Assembly (NCBI RefSeq): GCF_030464885.1
Contig: NZ_JALPRJ010000079.1
Span: 1 to 35,717, forward strand
Length of the DNA stretch: 35,717 bases
Reading direction: 5' to 3'
Source of the DNA: Caballeronia sp. SEWSISQ10-4 2
GTDB lineage: Bacteria; Pseudomonadota; Gammaproteobacteria; Burkholderiales; Burkholderiaceae
Part shown: one piece after another, positions 16,715-23,252 of the stretch
Layout: every line of letters begins with the position of its first letter
Numbering within the stretch: position 1 is the stretch's first letter
Program-made: the position numbers and the translations under genes
The notes under the pieces: model-generated
Told to the model about the DNA's origin: nothing
Database searches by the model: none
The model's input: only the letters and a program-made list of their open reading frames with translations

Positions 16715-16762
16715 GTCTTGCGACTCTGCCCGTAAGGGCCTAGTAACGCAGTCTTGCGACTC
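16715..16762 (-). repeat. 12-base direct repeat inside the omega RNA
   Basis: GTCTTGCGACTC occurs at 16715-16726 and again at 16751-16762, exactly 36 bases apart. Between them is a GCCCGTAAGGGC hairpin (16728-16739). Both lie 3-prime of the pseudoknot domain. Confidence 0.6.
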
Positions 16763-16991
16763 GCTCCCCTCGACAATGTTGTGCACCGGCATTTCGTCCC
16801 GATCCGTTTCGTACTTACCCTGTCGCTTGTCTGCAACCGGGACTTCCAGAGCCGGGGACTGAGGAAGCATCCCAGGGTGGGTCTTGAACCTATGCACAAG
16901 GTAGCGCCCGCTCTAATCGGCAATGAAGTCCGGATTAAGGCATCCGGAGCGCTTAGTCTGGTCAACCCGAGCTCGCGGTATTCTGCAAGCT

Positions 16992-17007
16992 CCGCCCTTC
17001 AGGGCGG
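16992..17007 (-). repeat. Element-end hairpin, right
   Basis: CCGCCCTTCAGGGCGG is a near-perfect palindrome (6-7 bp stem, tiny loop). It shares the CCTGAAG core with the hairpin at 16633-16652. It probably marks the guide-side end of the IscB-like element, or a stem at the 5-prime end of the RNA. Confidence 0.6.
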
Positions 17008-17265
17008 GGTAGTTGACGACGTCTGTTGCTGGTCACCGTACTCCGTATGGCCTGAACGAGCCAATCATGCGTTAAAAAAACCGGTCATCCAGATGCGACA
17101 TGGGGCCATAAAACGTTAGCGTACCGGACTACCGTTCGATATCGATGGGGTTCCTTCGCATCGCCCGCCAAAACACAGGTTCCAACTGCCGGAACTCCGT
17201 TCGGCCTCCGCCCGGGGTCTATGCTTAATTGGCGCATTCGCACAATATGACCAAGGAGGCGTGTC

Positions 17266-18294
17266 ATGAAACCCGCGCTATGTGTCGCCGTCGTCAGTAT
17301 GCTGTTCGGGGTCCAACTGGCGCACGCCGCCTGCCCCAACGACGCCGTCTTCCATGTTTTCGTTGATCAGATTCGCGGTTACTCCTTGCGCGCCAACGGA
17401 GCGACCGAGCCCTGCCAGGTGCTGCAAGGGCCGCTCACCACCCTCACGACCGCTGGAGCGACGGTGATCGACAAGAAGGACTCCTTTCACGTCGCGCAGT
17501 TTCTTACCAGCAGCACGGTCGACATCTTTCCGCGAAAGGCCGAGGGCAATGAGGCGCCCAGTCGATCATTCATGTTGACGATGACAAATGACCTGCTCAG
17601 CATCGCGGTGGATTCCCACCTCAACGACTTCGTCCTGACCGTTCGCCCCTCGGAGGCGGGGGTGCTGGTCGCTCCCGCCAACAGCTCTGGGCCTGTAGCC
17701 AATCCGATTCACATCACCGATCCGAATATCGTCCAGTACGTGAGCATTGCGATTGACAGCGACGACAATCTGCTGATTGCGGGTTATGACATACGGGGGG
17801 CGGTGATCATCGACACGTTTGGCACGCGTCGGAGCATTACCTCGCCGCCGCTTCTGCGCAGCCTCACGGGTAGCAAAACCGGCCTGCTGCCGGGGGCCGG
17901 ACTTTTTGCAAGGAACAACATAACGATCGCTGTCGATCCGCGCACGGACGAGTTATTCGTCTACAACCAGACCGCGGACATGACGCAGATCCAGGTGAGC
18001 GTTTTCGCCGCCCAGGCGAACGGCGACGTGCCCCCGGTACGGACAATCAGCGGTCCAGCCACGGGAATCACTGGCTCTGGCTTGCCGGGAGACAAGATCG
18101 CCATCTCCTCTGACGGGCGGATCCTTGTTGCCGAGCCGAACCTGCGCATTCTCGCGTTCGCGCCGGGGGCAAGGGGCAATGTGGCGCCGTCTCAGGTCAT
18201 CGAGGACTCCACCCCCGGTCCAGTCACCGAGGGCGGGATCGCGGTCCGGTCCAAAGGAGGCCGGCAACATGATGGAAACGACGATGATCAATGA
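17266..18294 (+). CDS. Exported protein of unknown function, possible beta-propeller
   Basis: I do not recognise this 342-residue protein. It has a clear Sec signal peptide (MKPALCVAVVSMLFGVQLAHA, then ACPND) and is expected in the periplasm. The mature part is rich in short strands with repeating D/N-x-L/I-x-I/V units, such as SIAIDSDDNLLIAGYD, ITIAVDPRTDELFVYN and KIAISSDGRILVAEPN. These are spaced like blades of an NHL or SMP-30-like propeller. The tail (GGRQHDGNDDDQ) is polar. The ATG at 17266 has a very good ribosome site (AAGGAGG). It stands alone between the omega RNA element and a 590-base empty stretch. Confidence 0.75.
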   Translation: MKPALCVAVVSMLFGVQLAHAACPNDAVFHVFVDQIRGYSLRANGATEPCQVLQGPLTTLTTAGATVIDKKDSFHVAQFLTSSTVDIFPRKAEGNEAPSRSFMLTMTNDLLSIAVDSHLNDFVLTVRPSEAGVLVAPANSSGPVANPIHITDPNIVQYVSIAIDSDDNLLIAGYDIRGAVIIDTFGTRRSITSPPLLRSLTGSKTGLLPGAGLFARNNITIAVDPRTDELFVYNQTADMTQIQVSVFAAQANGDVPPVRTISGPATGITGSGLPGDKIAISSDGRILVAEPNLRILAFAPGARGNVAPSQVIEDSTPGPVTEGGIAVRSKGGRQHDGNDDDQ

Positions 18295-18881
18295 AACGGA
18301 CGAAGCCGGCGGCAAATAATCCGATCAAACTTAGACCTCTAGCGTCGAACGGCGGCTTTGGGTAAATCTGAAGGTCGGTTCAGGGCTGAGTTCTGCCGAT
18401 TGGCGTCAGGCACAAGCCGGCCCAGAACGGCCGTTCGACAGACGATCTCGAATCGGTGACGATTGGCTGTTCTTTTCCAACGGGCCCACGCAACTATGAA
18501 TCGGCCCCGCTACCCCGTTCGAGCTCTCACTCAAGATGAAAAGAGGTAGCGGGCAGCGGCTGTCTTGGCGATTTAGTGCTGCTCAGTTCTGGAGCCTGTA
18601 TGCGGATTCATTGTTCGGGCGAATATCGTTAATTCATGTCTCCCATCCATCACTCTCAGCCCCTTACAGCATGGCTCCCAATCCGCTCAACATCTGTGGA
18701 TCGCCAAGAGCCGAATACTCACGTGGTGGATGAATGCATTGAGGCCTTCGTCCGTTCACTGTCGACGGTACTTCCTTTACTCGTTCCAGGAGGGACGTAA
18801 ACGGGTGAGCCAGTCAGTCACCGATGCAAAGCTGATCCCGGGCAGAGCCGAAACGAAGACGAACAAACAGGATTGAAAGTC
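18295..18881. other. Intergenic stretch, no gene seen
   Basis: No convincing gene was found: the one short frame (18536-18733) lacks a ribosome site and any recognisable motif. The stretch contains a 9-bp perfect inverted repeat, CCCGCTACC (18506-18514) with GGTAGCGGG (18545-18553) around a 30-base loop. The first 150 bases look like decayed sequence. Confidence 0.5.
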
Positions 18882-19742
18882 ATGAACGACAAGCGAGATG
18901 TAGCGCCGGACAGCACTGCAGCGCGAGTCGCCTTGTGGCGCGCTCTGCATGTCGAGGCAGACGCCCCGCCGCATGTGCTGGAAGACGAAATCGGCCTTAA
19001 GCTGCTGGCCCCGAACAAGGACTGGCGCAGCCGCGGGGACATGGACCCGCAGTTCACGCGTCCCTTCCGCGCGTCAATCGTGGCTCGTGCCCGCTTCATT
19101 GAGGACCTCGTCGTGGAGCAGGCCGGCCGCGGGCTTGGTCAGTATGTCATCCTCGGCGCGGGCCTTGACAGCTTCGCGCAGCGAAGGCCGGAGATCGCAT
19201 CCCGCCTCAGGGTGTTCGAGATCGACCAGCCAGGTCCTCAGGCGTGGAAGCGTCAGCGCTTGATCGAGCTCGGTTTCGGCGTCCCGGGCTGGCTGCGCTT
19301 CGTGCCGGTCGGTTTCGAGGCAGGAGGGAGCTGGCGGGACGGTCTCGTGACTGCCGGTTTCGATGACAGCAAGCCGGCGATCGTGGTCTCCACGGGCGTC
19401 AGCATGTATCTCAGCAAGGATGCGAACGCGGCCACGCTGCGCCAGGTCGCGGCCCTCGCAACAGGATCGACGCTCGCCGTGACGTTCCTGCTCCCGCTGG
19501 AACTGGCGGACCCCGAGGTACGTCCCGGGCTTGAGATGGCGGAGAAGGGCGCGCGAGCAAGCGGGACACCTTTCCTCAGCTTCTTCACTCCGCCGGAGAT
19601 ACTGGCGCTCGCCCACGAAGCGGGCTTTAGAGAAGCACGGCACGTCTCGGCGGCCGATCTTACCCAGCGCTACTTCGTGGGCAGGACAGACGATCTGCGC
19701 CCGCCAAACAATGCGGAGGAACTGCTGGTAGCAAATACATAG
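18882..19742 (+). CDS. Class I SAM-dependent methyltransferase, LCM/TIGR00027-like
   Basis: This 286-residue protein belongs to the leucine-carboxyl-methyltransferase-like family of bacterial SAM methyltransferases. The SAM-binding motif is YVILGAGLDSFAQRRPE (about 89-105), with the acidic ribose contact in VFEIDQPGPQAWKRQRL. VVSTGVSMYLSKDANAATLR is the conserved post-motif strand and helix, and FFTPPEI and AGFREA follow near the C-terminus. The methyl acceptor is unknown; members include O-methyltransferases of natural-product pathways and many uncharacterised proteins. I use the ATG at 18882 rather than the in-frame TTG at 18873. It is transcribed towards the DyP peroxidase gene, ending 36 bases from it, with no obvious functional link. 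Confidence 0.85.
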   Translation: MNDKRDVAPDSTAARVALWRALHVEADAPPHVLEDEIGLKLLAPNKDWRSRGDMDPQFTRPFRASIVARARFIEDLVVEQAGRGLGQYVILGAGLDSFAQRRPEIASRLRVFEIDQPGPQAWKRQRLIELGFGVPGWLRFVPVGFEAGGSWRDGLVTAGFDDSKPAIVVSTGVSMYLSKDANAATLRQVAALATGSTLAVTFLLPLELADPEVRPGLEMAEKGARASGTPFLSFFTPPEILALAHEAGFREARHVSAADLTQRYFVGRTDDLRPPNNAEELLVANT

Positions 19743-19778
19743 CTGCCCCGCACGAATGACTATTTACGGTTTCGTCGA

Positions 19779-20759
19779 TCATCCGGCCGAAGCCGATTCA
19801 TTAGTCGAAAGCTGCGGGTTGCGATCTGCGAGCGCCTCAAGCAAGGTGGCCGATGGAACAAAAAACAGGCCCCCGGTGACCGCGCGGCTGTAATCGAGAA
19901 GCCGGTCGTAGTTGCCGGGTGGCCGTCCGACAAACATGTTCTCGAGCATCTGCTCGATTGGCTCGGGCGCACTGGCATAGCCGATGAAGTAGGTTCCGAA
20001 CTCACCCGCGCCCGGGCGGCCGAATGCCATGTTGTGACGCAGAATTTTCACTTCCTGGCCGTCCTTTTCGATCGTCGTCAGTGAGCTGTGCGAAGACGAG
20101 GGCTTGACCGCTTCGGCGAGCTCGACATCGGACAGCTTCTTGCGGCCGATAATGCGTTCCTGTGCCTCGACTGAAAGTGAGTCCCAGCCAGCCATGTCAT
20201 GGAGGTACTTCTGCACCATCACATAGCTGCCACCCGCAAATACGGGATCCTGATCGCCAATCGCAGTGAAGTCGACCGCCTCGCGGCCCCTCGGGTTTTC
20301 CGTGCCGTCGACGAAACCTAACACGTCGCGCAGGTCGAAATAGCGAAAACCATGGACTTCATCGACTACTGAGACCGCATCGCCGAGCCGCGCCATCAAT
20401 TGGGCGGCGAGTTCAAAGCAGAGATCCATATGGTCCGCGCGAATGTGCAGCAGGAGATCGCCCGGCGTGCCAATGGCGCGGCGTTCACCGTCGCCAAACT
20501 CGCGGAATGCGTGAAGGTTCGCGGGGCGTGGCGCGCCGAAAAGCGTGTCCCAACCGTCGGAGCCAAAACCGCACACGCACGATAGTTCGCCCGTGGCAGC
20601 GCGCGTGCCGACCGCGCGAACCAGAGCGTCGACATCAGCGCACAACGCGCGCACCGTGTTTGCATTTTCGAGGCCGGGCTTGAGCGTAGCGACAATGAAG
20701 ATGGCGCTGCGGGTGAGGGAATTGCAAACAGCTTGCGGTTCTGGGATCTTGTTGGGCAT
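19779..20759 (-). CDS. DyP-type haem peroxidase, YfeX-like
   Basis: This is a dye-decolourising peroxidase (326 residues) that uses haem and hydrogen peroxide to oxidise dyes, phenolics or porphyrinogens. The family hallmark GxxDG is present in LGFVDGTENPRG (distal Asp). The proximal haem histidine is in ILRHNMAFG, and GTYFIGYASAPEPIEQMLENMF is the usual C-terminal block. No signal peptide or Tat motif is seen, so it is cytoplasmic or inside an encapsulin; no encapsulin gene lies nearby. I chose the ATG at 20759 (MPNKIPEPQ); a GTG at 20777 would add six residues. It lies downstream of the epimerase-like gene on the same strand, with a 160-base gap holding a hairpin. Confidence 0.92.
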   Translation of the reverse strand: MPNKIPEPQAVCNSLTRSAIFIVATLKPGLENANTVRALCADVDALVRAVGTRAATGELSCVCGFGSDGWDTLFGAPRPANLHAFREFGDGERRAIGTPGDLLLHIRADHMDLCFELAAQLMARLGDAVSVVDEVHGFRYFDLRDVLGFVDGTENPRGREAVDFTAIGDQDPVFAGGSYVMVQKYLHDMAGWDSLSVEAQERIIGRKKLSDVELAEAVKPSSSHSSLTTIEKDGQEVKILRHNMAFGRPGAGEFGTYFIGYASAPEPIEQMLENMFVGRPPGNYDRLLDYSRAVTGGLFFVPSATLLEALADRNPQLSTNESASAG

Positions 20760-20823
20760 CGGATGAATATTCTCCACTTGTTAAGGATCCCGGCAACAGC
20801 AAGGCGTGCGCTTTAGGGATGGC

Positions 20824-20844
20824 AGGACTCCGTTGCGGAGTTCT
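20824..20844 (+). terminator. Intergenic hairpin followed by a T-run
   Basis: AGGACTCCG (20824-20832) and CGGAGTTCT (20836-20844) form a 9-bp stem with one G-T pair and a 3-base loop, followed by GTTTT on the plus strand. The genes on both sides are on minus, so its role is unclear. It may instead separate or stabilise the two minus-strand transcripts. Confidence 0.3.
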
Positions 20845-20919
20845 GTTTTAACAAGGTTAGTAAATTCTGGGGATCGACGCGAGGTTGAGGGCGCCCCGGC
20901 TGCGCGCTTTCGTCGAACG

Positions 20920-21816
20920 TCAGGGATGCGCGTAGTAGCCCGGCTGGGCGATGTCGGTGAGAAGGTCCGCGCCGGTTGGCATCCAGTCCAGAATGGCGCG
21001 GGTCCGTGCGCTTGATGTCGGCAGGTCCGCGCCGGCGAACAGGGCGAACCATCCGAAATGCTCCGCTGCCTCATCGCGCGACTTGGCAATGACAGGCAGG
21101 CCGAGCCGGCGGCCGATCACCTCCGCGATAGCCTTGAACGGCACACCTTCTTCGGCGATCGCATGATAGGGGCCATCGATGGCGCCACGCTCCAGCGCGA
21201 GCCGGAAGACGCGGGCGGCATCGAAGCGATGCACGGCGGGCCAGCGGTTCAGGCCATCGCCTACATAGGCCGACACGCCTTTCTCGCACGCGAGGCGGAT
21301 GAGGATGGGGACAAATCCATGGTCGCCCTCACCGTGAACGGACGGCGGCAGTCGCACGGCGGTCGCCCGTTCACCGCGGGTCGCGAGCGCCTGCGCCGCA
21401 GCCTCCGACGCGCGAGGATAGTCGCCGGACGGCGCAGGAGGACGATCCTCCTCGGTCGCTGTGCGGCCATTGCGCAGGAACGCAACGCCGGACGTGATGA
21501 GCAACGGTCGCTCACTGCCTTCGAGCACGCCGCCGAGAACCTCGATCGCGTGCCTGTCCTCCTCCGCGTTCTGCGCAAACCGGGAGAAATCGTGATTGAA
21601 GGCGGTATGGATGATCCCGTCGGCGGCCGCCGCTCCGCGGCGCAGGCTGTCGAAATCGATAAGCGACCCATGGATCGCCTCGGCGCCGGCCGTGGCGAGC
21701 GTGGCCGCTCCTTCCGCAGAGCGGGTAAGACCGAGAACCTGATGGCCGTTCGCGAGCAATTCGCGGACGACAGCGGAGCCGACGAAGCCGGTGGATCCCG
21801 TGACAAAGACGTGCAT
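20920..21816 (-). CDS. NAD(P)-dependent epimerase/dehydratase-like (atypical SDR)
   Basis: This 298-residue protein has an N-terminal Rossmann fold starting MHVFVTGSTGFVGSAVVRELL, the TGxxGxxG nucleotide motif of extended and atypical SDRs. IIHTAFNHDF and LLITSGVAFLRNG are the usual following strands. YPRASEAAAQALATRG occupies the position of the catalytic YxxxK, but with Y-P-R-A-S and no lysine, so the classical Tyr-Lys pair is not intact. AVRLPPSVHGEGDHGFVPILI is the standard post-active-site segment. Many homologues are annotated as NAD-dependent epimerases or NmrA-like oxidoreductases without a known substrate. It is divergent from the HTH regulator at 21915, which probably controls it. 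Confidence 0.88.
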   Translation of the reverse strand: MHVFVTGSTGFVGSAVVRELLANGHQVLGLTRSAEGAATLATAGAEAIHGSLIDFDSLRRGAAAADGIIHTAFNHDFSRFAQNAEEDRHAIEVLGGVLEGSERPLLITSGVAFLRNGRTATEEDRPPAPSGDYPRASEAAAQALATRGERATAVRLPPSVHGEGDHGFVPILIRLACEKGVSAYVGDGLNRWPAVHRFDAARVFRLALERGAIDGPYHAIAEEGVPFKAIAEVIGRRLGLPVIAKSRDEAAEHFGWFALFAGADLPTSSARTRAILDWMPTGADLLTDIAQPGYYAHP

Positions 21817-21820
21817 GTGA

Positions 21821-21846
21821 TGCTCTCCCGAGTGTTCGAGAGAGCA
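21821..21846. promoter_or_regulatory. Inverted repeat at the start of the epimerase gene
   Basis: TGCTCTC (21821-21827) and GAGAGCA (21840-21846) form a perfect 7-bp inverted repeat with a 12-base spacer, ending 5 bases from the epimerase ATG. The GGGAGAG ribosome site of that gene lies in one arm. It may be an operator of the divergent HTH regulator, an RNA hairpin masking the ribosome site, or both. Confidence 0.45.
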
Positions 21847-21914
21847 ATGTACGAGGTAAAATCATCCTCTTAAAGTGGTGACATTATCCAGGTATACGTC
21901 CTAACAGGTTGCGC

Positions 21915-22775
21915 ATGGCCTACGCGAACGGGAACAAGAACGAGGGCGACAATCGGCTCGGCAACTATCTGAAGAACAGGCGGACGAAGCTCGATCCCGC
22001 GTCCTTCGGACTTTCCGGTGGCAGGCGGCGGACGGCGGGATTGCGCCGGGAAGAGGTGGCGCAGCGCGCCAATATCAGCGCGGCCTGGTACACCTGGCTG
22101 GAGCAGGGGCGCGGCGGCAATCCGTCAGCGGATGTGCTGGACCGCATCGCGAGGGCGCTGATGCTGACCGAGGTCGAACGCGAACACGTGTTCCTGCTCG
22201 GCCTCGGCGATCCGCCTGAAGTCCGCTATCGCGGCGGTGACGCGATCACGCCGCGACTGCAGCGCCTGCTCGATGCGCTGGCCTATAGCCCGGCGATCGT
22301 CAGGACGGCGACGTGGGACGTAGTTGCCTGGAACCGCGCGGCCGCGGCCGTGCTCACCAACTACGGCTCCCTGCCACCCGGACAACGCAACATCCTGCGC
22401 ATGATCTTCTGCGACCCCCGCGTCCGTGCCGCGCAGTTCGATTGGGAAAGCGTGGCCCGCTTCGTGGTGGGCGCCTTCCGGATCGATGCCGCTCGCGCAG
22501 GCGCCGACGCCGAGGTGGCGCCGCTCATCGACGAACTGTGCCGGTCAAGTCCCGAGTTCGCCGCCATGTGGCGGGACAATGAGGTGCAGACCCACGGCGA
22601 TGGGGTCAAGCACCTGCGCTACCCCGTGCTGGGGCTGATCTCGCTGGAATACTCGTCCTTCGCCGTCGATGGGCGACCGGATCTTCAGATGATTGTCTAC
22701 AACCCGGCGACACCGGCCGATCAGGAGCAGATCAGGTCTTTGATCGAGGGAGCGTTGGTGATCGCCGCGGAGTGA
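21915..22775 (+). CDS. XRE-type HTH regulator with MmyB-like ligand domain
   Basis: This 286-residue transcription factor has an N-terminal helix-turn-helix (GLRREEVAQRANISAAWYTWLEQGRGG, about residues 40-66) followed by ADVLDRIARALMLTEVEREHVF. This combination is typical of the Streptomyces/Burkholderia regulators with a C-terminal MmyB-like PAS-related domain (WDVVAWNRAAAAVL, PPGQRNILRMIF, then HLRYPVLGLISLEYSSF). Family members commonly regulate a divergent SDR or oxidoreductase gene, as here, with a 98-bp shared intergenic region. The ATG at 21915 follows AGG at a normal distance; a TTG at 21909 is also in frame. The ligand is unknown but is often thought to be a fatty acid or small hydrophobic compound. 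Confidence 0.9.
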   Translation: MAYANGNKNEGDNRLGNYLKNRRTKLDPASFGLSGGRRRTAGLRREEVAQRANISAAWYTWLEQGRGGNPSADVLDRIARALMLTEVEREHVFLLGLGDPPEVRYRGGDAITPRLQRLLDALAYSPAIVRTATWDVVAWNRAAAAVLTNYGSLPPGQRNILRMIFCDPRVRAAQFDWESVARFVVGAFRIDAARAGADAEVAPLIDELCRSSPEFAAMWRDNEVQTHGDGVKHLRYPVLGLISLEYSSFAVDGRPDLQMIVYNPATPADQEQIRSLIEGALVIAAE

Positions 22776-22810
22776 GCCCGGGGCATCCTTCATGACGCCG
22801 GTTTTCGCCG

Positions 22811-23071
22811 TCAGTCGCCGTCAAAATCGTCTATTGCTTTGCGATTCCGGCGCTCTTCGTTGGCACGGCGAGCGCGCACGCGCTGGCGCCACAGGACGGT
22901 AATGACCTCGCCCGTAGTCGCGCCAGCGGGAATTTCGTTGCGGATCAAATTCGGCACCATCGGCAGGCCAAGGCGCTGCCTTCGCAGAGCCTTGGCTATG
23001 GCCGTGCGGCACTCCTGCCCGTGGCAATCCCATTCGTCGCGCATCTTTGCGCAGTAACGGCACTCGTTCAT
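22811..23071 (-). CDS. Small Cys-rich hypothetical protein
   Basis: This is an 86-residue frame with four cysteines near the N-terminus (C4, C7, C16, C21: CxxC then C and C) and a histidine at 17, which could bind one zinc ion. It is followed by a basic helical stretch and a middle segment, MVPNLIRNEIPAGATTGEVITVLWRQ, that reads like real protein. The tail is rich in Arg, Asn and Asp. No clear ribosome site precedes the ATG, and I know no family for it. Its base composition resembles the neighbouring genes. It could be a small zinc-binding or DNA-binding protein, or may not be translated. Confidence 0.45.
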   Translation of the reverse strand: MNECRYCAKMRDEWDCHGQECRTAIAKALRRQRLGLPMVPNLIRNEIPAGATTGEVITVLWRQRVRARRANEERRNRKAIDDFDGD

Positions 23072-23180
23072 GTAAATAGTCTAACTGCAATCGCGGATAG
23101 ACTCCGGCGCCGGGACAAAACTCACGAGCTATGCCCGCCGACGAACTCATGCTCGAAATCGGTTATTGAAAGCGCCGATT

Positions 23181-23252
23181 TCATGCAGCCACCTCATGCA
23201 GCCACCTCATGCAGCCACCTCATGCAGCCACTTCATGCAGCCACTTCATGCG
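23181..23252. repeat. 13-bp tandem repeat across the LysR stop codon
   Basis: The unit TCATGCAGCCACC/T is repeated five times without interruption from 23181 to 23245 and a sixth, partial copy runs to about 23252. The last two full copies end in T. The LysR gene on the minus strand ends in HEVAA and stops with the TGA at 23235-23233, so the first copies encountered are coding and the rest follow the stop. The unit length is not a multiple of three. Confidence 0.9.

Larger units (their letters stand above)
16655..16953 (-). ncRNA. Orphan IscB-type omega RNA (HEARO class)
   Basis: On the minus strand these bases fold as an OMEGA guide RNA scaffold. AGCGC/GCGCT (16953-16949 with 16907-16903) encloses a 7-bp hairpin (16948-16942 with 16935-16929). 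TGCACAA/TTGTGCA (16899-16893 with 16785-16779) closes a large domain. Inside it, ACCCTG/CAGGGT (16878-16873 with 16822-16817) and GTCCCG/CGGGAC (16843-16838 with 16801-16796) interleave, giving a pseudoknot. CACCCTGGGAT, then CCTCAG and TCCCCGG, matches from memory the core of the OgeuIscB omega RNA. In IscB loci this RNA precedes the iscB gene, but here the downstream side is the antisense LysR gene and no RRXRR/RuvC/HNH frame exists. A guide, if any, would lie 5-prime, at coordinates above 16953 or above 17007. Confidence 0.72.

Noticed and set aside
16622..16897. Open frame (91 codons) on the minus strand within the omega RNA
   Set aside because: It follows RNA helices and the end hairpin rather than protein-like sequence, and shows no TnpB, TnpA or IscB motif.
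16633..17007. TnpB/IS605 transposon remnant with a 3-prime omega RNA
   Set aside because: The hairpins look IS605-like, but the RNA core matches the IscB type and no TnpB C-terminal or TnpA coding remnant is visible.
18536..18733. Short frame of 65 codons in the gene-free gap
   Set aside because: No ribosome site, no motif, and an unusual composition for this genome.
23181..23252. Possible CRISPR array
   Set aside because: The 13-bp units are contiguous without spacers, so this is a tandem repeat.
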